Source: Acidobacteriota bacterium
GTDB taxonomy: Bacteria > Acidobacteriota > Vicinamibacteria > Vicinamibacterales > SCN-69-37
Assembly (NCBI GenBank): GCA_021824055.1
Contig: JAKALV010000098.1
Span: forward strand, 1-10,713
Length of the DNA: 10,713 bases
Direction: 5' to 3'
Part shown: positions 6,011 to 10,713 of the stretch, one piece after another
Layout: each line of letters starts with the position of its first letter
Numbering within the stretch: the first letter of the stretch is position 1
Made by a program: the position numbers and the translations under genes
The notes under the pieces: model-generated
Told to the model about the DNA's origin: nothing
The model's database searches: none
Seen by the model: the letters and a program-made list of their open reading frames with translations, nothing else

Positions 6011-6344
6011 AACGGCGACCGCCAAGCGCGCACGCATCACGAGCGACGCGCTCGTGGTGGAACTGCAGGATGGTCGCAGCCTGTCCGTTCCGCTCGCGTG
6101 GTATCCGCGGCTTGCTGAAGGCCGGCCGAGCGAACGCCGCAAGTGGGAACTCATTGGGCCGGGCATTGGAATTCACTGGCCCGATCTCGACGAAGACATT
6201 TCTGTCGAAGGCTTGCTGCTGGGCCTGGCATCGACGGAGAGCGCAACCTCACTGCAGCGGTGGCGAACGGCCCGACGACGCTTGGCTAACAAACGAATGG
6301 AGCCGGCGCGCCCAGGATCGAGAAAGCGCGCGGCTCATTCGTAG
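5985..6344 (+). CDS. DUF2442-family protein with attC-encoded tail
   Basis: The 119-residue product contains a DUF2442 domain at about 17-82: ITSDALVVELQDGRSLSVPL, the WYPRL and RKWELIGPGIGIHWPDLDEDI stretches, and SVEGLLLG. The family is a small fold found beside DUF4160 proteins and is thought to be the antitoxin-like or regulatory partner. The start overlaps the DUF4160 gene by 26 bases. From about residue 100 (ANKRMEPARPGSRKRAAHS) the protein is translated from the attC at 6284-6352 and ends at a TAG just before the right core. A basic tail of the same kind ends the BrnA-like protein. Function is not established. Confidence 0.87.
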   Translation: MTTSSLATETATAKRARITSDALVVELQDGRSLSVPLAWYPRLAEGRPSERRKWELIGPGIGIHWPDLDEDISVEGLLLGLASTESATSLQRWRTARRRLANKRMEPARPGSRKRAAHS

Positions 6345-6352
6345 CGTTAGAC
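6284..6352 (+). other. attC site (end of cassette 4), overlapping DUF2442 gene
   Basis: The left core GGCTAAC (6284-6290) and right core GTTAGAC (6346-6352) flank a 69-base site. Arms pair as ACGAATG/CATTCGT, AGCCG/CGGCT and CGCGC/GCGCG. Two unpaired G bases flank AGCCG in the left arm, exactly as in the other two complete sites. The central loop is about 14 bases. Confidence 0.93.
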
Positions 6353-6376
6353 CGACACCAACGGATGGAGGAATGA

Positions 6377-6727
6377 GTGCCTGACTCCGAGACGTTTTCT
6401 CCTGAGCTGGACGCGCTGCTCGCCGCTCCGGACCAACACACGTTGCTGCTCGAGAACGCGCGCGTACGCGTGCTGGATACCCGCATCGCTCCCGGAACGC
6501 GTACGCCGGTGCACACTCACGCCTGGCCGGCCGTCCATCATGTCGTCAGTTGGAGCGCTTTCGTGCGTCGCGACGCTCAGGGCGTGGTGGTGCTTGATAC
6601 GCGCTTGGCTGGCGTCGAGGCGGCTGCGGGCGCCGTGCTGTGGGGTGAGCCGCTCGCGCCGCATTCACTCGAGAATGTCGGCGGATCGCCGCTTCATATC
6701 GTGAGCATCGAAGTGAAGCCCACGTAG
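6377..6727 (+). CDS. Small cupin-domain protein
   Basis: The 116-residue product is a single-domain cupin. The first motif is visible as PVHTHAWPAVHHVV (45-58), with His46, His48 and His54/55 as likely metal ligands. The second is near GEPLAPHSLENVGGSPLHIVSIE (90-112), with His96. A beta-rich strand pattern runs throughout. Substrate and reaction cannot be told from sequence; such proteins are widespread and mostly uncharacterised. The start is GTG at 6377, preceded by GGAGG at about 6366, with a good 6-base gap. It begins 25 bases after the attC, which is usual for a cassette gene. No attC follows it directly. Confidence 0.85.
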   Translation: MPDSETFSPELDALLAAPDQHTLLLENARVRVLDTRIAPGTRTPVHTHAWPAVHHVVSWSAFVRRDAQGVVVLDTRLAGVEAAAGAVLWGEPLAPHSLENVGGSPLHIVSIEVKPT

Positions 6728-6977
6728 GGGCCGTGACTCAACACCACGACCGACGACGAACACGAACGGTAATCGGACGGTCAACGTGTATCGCCGAGTG
6801 CGGCAGCCGGCTTGCAGCCGACCGCGGCTAGTGCCACCATGAGCCGCATCGTTGTGACGACGGTTGCCATCGTCATGCTGGTCCGACGTCGGCGAAGCCT
6901 CCACCGCAGCGCAAAATCTGTGTGAAACATGTCCACCGGGAGCCGCCGGCCAAGATTAGATTGAATGGGATGAGCCA
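6728..6977. other. 250-base gap with a possible degenerate attC
   Basis: No gene is supported here. GCAGCCGACCGCGGCTAGTGC at about 6814-6834 strongly resembles the inner arms of the half attC at 8075-8103. TGCGGC (from 6799) can pair with GCCGCA (about 6843-6848). The would-be cores, GGTCAAC (6779-6785) and GTTGTGA (6851-6857), both deviate from consensus. This may be a decayed boundary between the cupin cassette and the next gene. Confidence 0.25.
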
Positions 6978-7391
6978 ATGACAGCGCTGATCCAGCTTCT
7001 CCTGCTCGCCAGTTTTCTTCTGCTCGCGACCATGCCGCTCGTTGCCTTGGTCCTTCTGTTTACAAGCATCCGCAAACGCGGGCCATGGGGCATGGTTCTG
7101 ATGGCGGTGTCGTTTGTCGCGGGGTCTTGTGCCGGTGGCGCGCTGGCATGGTCATCGGTTCCGGCGGACTGGAGCTTGCGATTCCGGACCACCATGGAAG
7201 CCGCCGTGAATACAGAGAAGTACGGCCACACAATCGAACACGCCGCCGAGAACATTCTCGTCTTCGTGACCTTCGCCAGCGTCGTCGGTGGCACCTTATG
7301 TACTGGGATCACGGCCGGCAGCCTGAAGTTGCGATCCATGATGAAGCCGATGGATCTGAGCCGGGAAGCAGGATCGGGCCGACGATGCTAG
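6978..7391 (+). CDS. Small membrane protein of unknown function (three helices)
   Basis: The 137-residue product is not recognised. Hydrophobic helices lie at about 4-30, 38-58 and 92-115. A soluble segment of about 30 residues (SVPADWSLRFRTTMEAAVNTE and on to TIEHAAENI) sits between the second and third helices. The first helix is Leu-rich and could be an uncleaved signal anchor. ATG at 6978 follows GGGATGAGCCA, a weak ribosome binding site. The stop TAG at 7389-7391 is directly followed in the same frame by a stretch resembling the end of another gene family, listed separately. It has the GC content and codon use of its neighbours. Small membrane proteins like this are common cargo of chromosomal integrons. 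Confidence 0.75.
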   Translation: MTALIQLLLLASFLLLATMPLVALVLLFTSIRKRGPWGMVLMAVSFVAGSCAGGALAWSSVPADWSLRFRTTMEAAVNTEKYGHTIEHAAENILVFVTFASVVGGTLCTGITAGSLKLRSMMKPMDLSREAGSGRRC

Positions 7392-7456
7392 CGGCTGGTC
7401 GAGGCCTGGGCCGAGATTCATCACGACGAACTGGTGCACGATTGGTCTCAATACCT
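7392..7456 (+). pseudogene. Possible C-terminal remnant of a DUF4160-type gene
   Basis: Read in the frame starting at 7392, the bases encode RLVEAWAEIHHDELVHDWSQ and continue without stop. The pattern LxxAWxExHxDELxxxW is typical of the last helix of DUF4160 proteins; compare HLLKAWHDYF at the end of the product of 5765-6010. There is no start, and an in-frame TAG (7389-7391, the end of the preceding gene) lies just before it. It is best read as a leftover of a lost gene. The match is short, so confidence is modest. Confidence 0.35.
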
Positions 7457-7479
7457 TCGGACCCCTACGGAGCGCTCCT

Positions 7480-7857
7480 GTGAAGCAGAACGATCTCCTG
7501 AGTGTGACCTCGATACTCTCCGTGCTTCTGTTTGCCCTGCATGTCTCGCAGGACATCGTCTTCGGCCTCGACCCCGCGGGGCTCCATCATCTTTTCGGCG
7601 TCGCGATCCTGCTCGTGATTGTCTGCGGCGCCTTGCTGCTGCGAGAACGGGTATCGGGAATCGTGATCATGCTGCTCGGTGGCGTGCTGTCCGCCGGGAT
7701 GCTGCCCCTGCACATGCGGCATGGATTGCGCCCTGAGTTTCTCGAGAAGAGCGGCGCCCTGCTGTTCGTCTGGACTCTGTATGTCCTCGGCGTAACCGGT
7801 GCGTTCTCCGTGATCCTCGCCGTCCTGGCGTTGCGCGCTCGGCGGGTCGCTTCGTGA
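7480..7857 (+). CDS. Small four-helix membrane protein of unknown function
   Basis: The 125-residue product has four hydrophobic segments, at about 8-27, 37-54, 58-78 and 92-118, with very short loops. His21 (ALHVSQD), His36/37 (GLHHLFG) and His78/81 (PLHMRHG) lie at helix ends, a pattern that may bind a metal or haem, but this is speculative. The family is not recognised beyond being a conserved-looking membrane protein. The start is GTG at 7480; no strong ribosome binding site is visible (CTACGGAGCG lies about 8 bases upstream and may serve). The stop overlaps the GTG of the next gene by 4 bases, so the two are likely co-translated. Confidence 0.75.
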   Translation: MKQNDLLSVTSILSVLLFALHVSQDIVFGLDPAGLHHLFGVAILLVIVCGALLLRERVSGIVIMLLGGVLSAGMLPLHMRHGLRPEFLEKSGALLFVWTLYVLGVTGAFSVILAVLALRARRVAS

Positions 7858-8111
7858 CGAAGCGCGATGAAACCATGGAGATGGCGTATCGAGAGCGGTG
7901 GGAGGTGGAGATCGCGGAGATGCGGCGCGTGCTCGCCGGCTTGGCGATGAAGGAAGGGCGCAAGTGGGGCAAGCCCACCTACACGGTGAACGGGAAGACC
8001 ATCGTCATCATGCAGGGCTTCAAAGAGCACTTCGGGTTCGACTTTTTTCAGGGCGCCTTGCTGAATGACCGTAGAATCCTGTCAGCCGACGCGGCTGATT
8101 GCTGCCGTTAG
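7854..8111 (+). pseudogene. Truncated YdeI/DUF1801-like gene fused to a half attC
   Basis: The 85-residue frame has the start of a YdeI/DUF1801-type protein: RWEVEIAEMRRVLAGLAMKE (residues 14-33), KWGKPTYTVNGKTIVIMQGF (37-56), then KEHFGFDFFQGALLNDRRIL. Full family members go on for another 50 to 100 residues. Here homology stops at about 8073, and the remaining codons (SADAADCCR) come from the right half of an attC, with TAG inside its core at 8109-8111. A GTG start at 7854 overlaps the previous gene; ATG at 7875 or 7881 are alternatives. The product is probably non-functional or altered. I see it as the result of a deletion that joined the gene to an attC arm. Confidence 0.75.
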
Positions 8112-8113
8112 GC
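8074..8113 (+). other. Half attC site (array boundary with missing left core)
   Basis: CAGCCG-ACG-CGGCTG forms a 6-bp stem and is followed by ATTGCTGCC and the core GTTAGGC at 8107-8113. The right arm matches the complete sites, and GCTGCCGTTAGGC equals 8101-8113 and 3165-3177. No GCCTAAC-like left core is found; the bases before CAGCCG belong to the YdeI-like gene. The loop is only three bases. Confidence 0.7.
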
Positions 8114-8130
8114 AGATAAAGGGTGACTTC

Positions 8131-8484
8131 ATGACGCTTCCCGAGGTTGACTGGCGTGCACTCCGGGCGGTGCATCGCACCGCACTGGAGCGATTCTGTG
8201 CGCGAGTGCTGGAGGAGTGTGCGGCGGCAATCCGGGACACCAACGGGTCATCTCACGACCGATACCTTCGGCTGTTCCGCGTCGTGCAAGAGAGGGATGA
8301 CAGCATAGCGGCAGCGTTCAATGACTTGCCGCGTTCGACCGCGATTCAGTGCCTGGCCTCCATGATCGCACTCGGCGTAGTCACCGATGAGGAGCTGAGC
8401 CAATTCAGCCCGGCAACTCTCGACGCGGCCATGACGCTGGTAGGCCTCCGGCGACCCGTTGTGAACCGACGCAGCATTCGCTGA
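8131..8484 (+). CDS. Cassette-type protein of unknown function
   Basis: The 117-residue product is all-helical by appearance and soluble. Notable segments are WRALRAVHRTALERFCARVLEEC (7-29), HDRYLRLFRVVQERDDSIAAAF (43-64) and RSTAIQCLASMIALGVVTDEELSQFSP (69-95). I do not recognise a named family, though close-looking proteins seem common as integron cargo. ATG at 8131 is chosen because it lies 18 bases after the core site and follows AAAGGGTGA; a longer frame from 8065 would run through the attC and is not credible. It overlaps nothing upstream. A short stem CGCTG-AAA-CAGCG (8479-8491) spans its stop codon. No complete attC follows it. Confidence 0.8.
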   Translation: MTLPEVDWRALRAVHRTALERFCARVLEECAAAIRDTNGSSHDRYLRLFRVVQERDDSIAAAFNDLPRSTAIQCLASMIALGVVTDEELSQFSPATLDAAMTLVGLRRPVVNRRSIR

Positions 8485-8710
8485 AACAGCGTCGCAATCG
8501 TGGAAGGCGAACCTGAGGCGCCCGCTTGACGACTGGGCCAACGATTGCGACCGGCGGGCGCAGGAGCGCCGGCTGAACACGGTCAAGCGCTTTCGCGCCG
8601 AGCTTGGTGACGTTCACATCCACTTCGTAAATGAACGGGCACGGGAGGGGAATGCCGGCGCTGTTCGACTATACTTTACAGTGCAAAGCTGGCAACCTCG
8701 GAGACGACGA
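8485..8710 (+). other. Gap with an open, coding-like frame lacking a start
   Basis: The frame used by the gene at 8711 is open upstream through all of 8485-8710. It reads NLRRPLDDWANDCDRRAQER and later KRFRAELGDVHIHFVNERAR, then LYFTVQSW. Residue composition is protein-like, but there is no clear start and the family is not recognised. It may be the decayed end of a lost gene fused to the next one. GTG at 8681 would be the only nearby alternative start for the downstream gene. The 11-bp inverted repeat is also in this stretch. Confidence 0.3.
8491..8551. repeat. Perfect 11-bp inverted repeat
   Basis: GTCGCAATCGT (8491-8501) is exactly mirrored by ACGATTGCGAC (8541-8551), with 39 bases between. 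It directly follows the last cassette-type gene. It has no GTTRRRY core, so it is not a standard attC. It may be a terminator-like structure, a binding site or the end of an unknown mobile unit. Confidence 0.6.
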
Positions 8711-9337
8711 ATGAACACGCACACGCACGGCGGGGAGACGGCGGCAGGACGGACGGATAACGTCGGCGGACGTCCGAGGAGTCTCTGGAAGAGTCCGGCG
8801 GCCGTCACCGCGCTCGTCCTGCTGATCCCCTTGCTGGGGAACCATTTCGTCGACGGATGGAACTGGCAATTTCGCGGCTTCGTGCTTGCCGGCGCTCTCG
8901 TCTTCGGCACGGCCGTGACCTACCAGCTGGTCACCCGGCACGTGGACCGAATCGCGTACCGGGCCGCCGTCGGCGTTGCGCTGGCGTCGGGGTTCATCCT
9001 CGTCTGGGGGAACTTCGTCCAGGCGGCCGACGACATCAATCCCGCCGCCGTGAGGTACTTCCTGGTACCCGTCGTCGGGCTCATCGCGGCCGCCGCGGCG
9101 CGCTTCCGGCCAAACGGCATGGCGCGCGCCTTGTTCGCGACAGCGCTCGCTCAAGCTCTGGTTCTGGCCAGCAACCTGATCTTCCGCGATCCGCATGTCA
9201 CCTCGTGGACACCGGCGGTATTGCGCGGGTTCGGCACGAATGCGCTTCTGGTCGCGGTATTTTTCGGATCGGCGCTGGTGGTTCGGAACGCCGCTCGTGG
9301 AAAATCCGGAGGGACGTTCATCGTCCCGTGGAAATGA
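8711..9337 (+). CDS. Conserved hypothetical membrane protein (about six helices)
   Basis: The 208-residue product has a polar N-terminal stretch of about 27 residues, then hydrophobic segments at about 30-44, 54-73, 84-103, 115-131, 138-156 and 174-192. The segment LLIPLLGNHFVDGWNWQFRGFVLAG (37-61) and the later RFRPNGMARALFATALAQAL (131-150) are typical of a widespread bacterial membrane family without known function. The frame is open upstream to about 8485; ATG at 8711 is preferred because the membrane domain starts soon after, although GTG at 8681 is possible. It lies 12 bases ahead of the DUF2200 gene. No attC separates it from its neighbours. Confidence 0.82.
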   Translation: MNTHTHGGETAAGRTDNVGGRPRSLWKSPAAVTALVLLIPLLGNHFVDGWNWQFRGFVLAGALVFGTAVTYQLVTRHVDRIAYRAAVGVALASGFILVWGNFVQAADDINPAAVRYFLVPVVGLIAAAAARFRPNGMARALFATALAQALVLASNLIFRDPHVTSWTPAVLRGFGTNALLVAVFFGSALVVRNAARGKSGGTFIVPWK

Positions 9338-9349
9338 GAAAGGTACCAA

Positions 9350-9700
9350 ATGGATAACCATCGCGTGTTCACGATGTCATTTGCCGGCGTGTATCCCCAC
9401 TACGTCCGGAAGGCGGAGAAGAAGGGGCGCACGAAGAAGGAAGTTGACGAGGTCATCTGCTGGCTGACGGGCTACAGTCCGAAGGCGCTGGCGGCGCAGA
9501 TCAAGGAGCGGAAAGATCTCGAGACATTCTTCAGCGAGGCGCCCGCGCTCCATCCGAATGCCGGCAAGATCACCGGCACCATCTGCGGCGTTCGCATCCA
9601 GGAGATCGACCACCCGCTGATGAAGAAGATCCGGTACATGGACAAGCTGGTGGATGAGCTGGCCAAGGGCCGGCCCATGGAGAAGATCCTGCGCGCGTAG
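9350..9700 (+). CDS. DUF2200-family protein
   Basis: The 116-residue product matches DUF2200 over its whole length: FTMSFAGVYPHYVRKAEKKG (7-26), KKEVDEVICWLTGY (29-42), the middle EAPALHPNAGKITGTICGVR (58-77), and DHPLMKKIRYMDKLVDELAKG (82-102). The family is found in many bacteria as a small cytoplasmic protein and has no known reaction. The many charged residues suggest a soluble, possibly nucleic-acid-linked protein, but nothing proves it. AAAGGTACCAA before ATG 9350 is a fair ribosome binding site. It follows the membrane protein by 12 bases and precedes the lipocalin-like gene by 23 bases. Confidence 0.9.
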   Translation: MDNHRVFTMSFAGVYPHYVRKAEKKGRTKKEVDEVICWLTGYSPKALAAQIKERKDLETFFSEAPALHPNAGKITGTICGVRIQEIDHPLMKKIRYMDKLVDELAKGRPMEKILRA

Positions 9701-9723
9701 AGGAGGCCGAACAGGTCAACGTC

Positions 9724-10170
9724 ATGAATCTATCCACCCAGCTTCCCGGCACATGGTTACTTCAGTCGCGCATTGATGTCACGGCGTCTGGTCAGCGGCA
9801 CCTGGATCCCTTGCTCGGCGAGGATCCCGTGGCGTTGCTCATCTATGATCGCTCGGGACATTTTGCGGCGCAATTCATGAAGCGAGACCGGTCCACCCCT
9901 GTTCAGGATGCGGCAGCACACGTCACGAATAACACGTCCGCACAGGGCGGGTATGACGCATATTTCGGAACCTACAGCGTGGATGACGCGGCGGGAACCG
10001 TGACACAGCGGCTCATGGGTTCGCTCTCGCCAGGCAATGTCGGCATGACGCTGACTCGCGCGATGGACGCGCGCGACAACTCGCTCGTCATTCGACTGGA
10101 CACCACTGCCGCCGACGGCACGGCCGTTACTCGGACGCTGACATGGCGGCGGGTCGGCAGTCCGGCCTGA
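9724..10170 (+). CDS. Lipocalin-like domain protein
   Basis: The 148-residue product matches the bacterial lipocalin-like domain: the opening LPGTWLLQSRIDV (7-19) has the lipocalin GxW motif, and the segments PVALLIYDRSGHFAAQFMKR (35-54) and GGYDAYFGTYSVDDAAGTVT (74-93) are typical strands. The fold would be a small beta-barrel binding a hydrophobic ligand that cannot be named. No signal peptide is seen, so a cytoplasmic place is likely. AGGAGG at about 9701-9706 is rather far from ATG 9724, so the start is probable but not certain. Confidence 0.87.
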   Translation: MNLSTQLPGTWLLQSRIDVTASGQRHLDPLLGEDPVALLIYDRSGHFAAQFMKRDRSTPVQDAAAHVTNNTSAQGGYDAYFGTYSVDDAAGTVTQRLMGSLSPGNVGMTLTRAMDARDNSLVIRLDTTAADGTAVTRTLTWRRVGSPA

Positions 10171-10274
10171 CAGCGCGTCGCTGCTGCTGGTAACAGAGAC
10201 GTCGCCCTCTACCTTGCTGGGGTCGCCGCCTACAAGAGCGGCATGGTGGCGCTTCGATATGAGGTGAAGACAGC
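10171..10274 (+). other. Short gap with a coding-like remnant
   Basis: No gene is supported. One frame reads VALYLAGVAAYKSGMVALRY and ends in a TGA overlapping the ATG of the DUF1801 gene (ATGA). It has no start of its own and may be a relic or chance. Confidence 0.2.
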
Positions 10275-10694
10275 ATGAACAAGAGCACAACGAAGGGCAA
10301 TACGCCCGCCCAGAAGATTGCCGCGCGGATCAAGGAAGTGGGCGGTTGGCGCGGCGCCACGCTCAGCCGGCTCCGCGCAGTGATCAAGGAAGCCGATCCC
10401 GGCGTCGTTGAAGAATGGAAATGGAACATCCCGGTGTGGTCGCACGACGGCATCATCTGCACGGGCGAGACATACAAGCAGGTGGTGAAGATGACCTTCG
10501 CGCACGGAGCGGCGTTGACGGATCCGTCGGGCCTCTTCAATTCCAGTCTCAACGGGAATACCAGACGCGCGATCGATTTCCGCGAGGGCGAAAAGATCAA
10601 CGAGAAGGCCCTGAAGACGCTGATCCGCGCGGCCGTGGCGCTGAACGCATCCAAGACCAGGTCGAAGAGGGTTGTACGTAGGGCCGAGCTCTAG
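10275..10694 (+). CDS. DUF1801-family protein
   Basis: The 139-residue product matches DUF1801 (the YdhG/YdeI-like domain): RLRAVIKEADPGVVEEWKW (37-55), then PVWSHDGIICTGETYKQVVK (58-77), MTFAHGA and AIDFREGEKINEKALKTLIR (105-124). The family is small, cytoplasmic and of unknown reaction. The family here is the same as that of the truncated gene at 7854-8111, but the two sequences are clearly different. The start ATG follows GAGGTGAAGACAGC. The C-terminal end is strongly basic. The ATG overlaps a TGA of an open frame in the gap before it. Confidence 0.88.
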   Translation: MNKSTTKGNTPAQKIAARIKEVGGWRGATLSRLRAVIKEADPGVVEEWKWNIPVWSHDGIICTGETYKQVVKMTFAHGAALTDPSGLFNSSLNGNTRRAIDFREGEKINEKALKTLIRAAVALNASKTRSKRVVRRAEL

Positions 10695-10713
10695 CTTGGC
10701 CGGTAATTCGCGG

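Noticed and set aside
6736..6857. Full attC using ACTCAAC at 6736 as left core
   Set aside because: No right core with GTTRRRY is found at a suitable distance and the arms do not pair well; kept only as a possible decayed site.
6781..6908. Minus-strand frame with a lipoprotein-like start (MRLMVALAAVGC)
   Set aside because: The frame ends about 12 residues after the Cys and has no following domain; a chance signal or relic is more likely than a gene.
8065..8130. Upstream extension of the gene at 8131
   Set aside because: It would translate through the attC right arm and core; ATG 8131 has better spacing from the core and a ribosome binding site.
1..10713. CRISPR array, tRNA or rRNA gene
   Set aside because: No regularly spaced direct repeats, cloverleaf or rRNA-like conserved stretches were seen on either strand.

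Overview
The window is GC-rich bacterial chromosomal DNA whose centre is an integron: a tyrosine integrase gene of the IntI type on the minus strand, an attI-like zone, and an array of plus-strand gene cassettes separated by attC sites. Nothing in the sequence points to a clinical class 1 integron (no resistance genes, no sul or qac sequences). The flanking gene encodes a 4-hydroxybenzoyl-CoA reductase-type FAD subunit. That gene, the codon use and the cassette content suggest a soil or sediment bacterium, perhaps Acidobacteriota or a similar phylum; this assignment is inference only.

Layout. (1) 12-1034, a chromosomal catabolic gene (HcrB-like), followed by a small tandem repeat and hairpin. 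(2) 1126-2106, intI on the minus strand. (3) 2107-2421, a non-coding zone with a repeated 15-mer, a perfect 8-bp hairpin and the attI core ending in GTTAGGC at 2395-2401. (4) 2396-8107, the cassette array, with GTTRRRY right cores at 3171, 4678, 5397, 6346 and 8107. Three attC sites are complete and fold well (4611-4684, 5331-5403, 6284-6352). Two boundaries (3171-3177 and 8107-8113) keep only a right half. (5) 8114 to the end, one more cassette-type gene, an unexplained open frame, then four tightly packed genes with no attC between them (six-helix membrane protein, DUF2200, lipocalin-like, DUF1801).

Cassette contents. Cassette 1 has a four-helix membrane protein. Cassette 2 has a two-gene unit whose second product carries a HEPN-type R-x4-H motif. 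Cassette 3 has a BrnT/BrnA-like toxin-antitoxin pair. Cassette 4 has a membrane-anchored protein with a ribosomal L7/L12 C-terminal-like domain, followed by an overlapping DUF4160/DUF2442 pair. The region 6347-8107 holds a cupin, two small membrane proteins, a fragment resembling the end of a DUF4160 protein, and a YdeI/DUF1801-like gene cut short by a half attC. A last gene of unknown function starts at 8131.

How it works together. IntI would recombine attI with attC sites and insert cassettes next to 2395. Several cassettes encode pairs that look like toxin-antitoxin or RNase-based defence modules, which fits the idea that such modules stabilise large arrays. The HEPN pair at 3208-4599 is the best candidate for an undescribed system. 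Two cassette proteins read through their attC sites and so carry attC-encoded basic tails.
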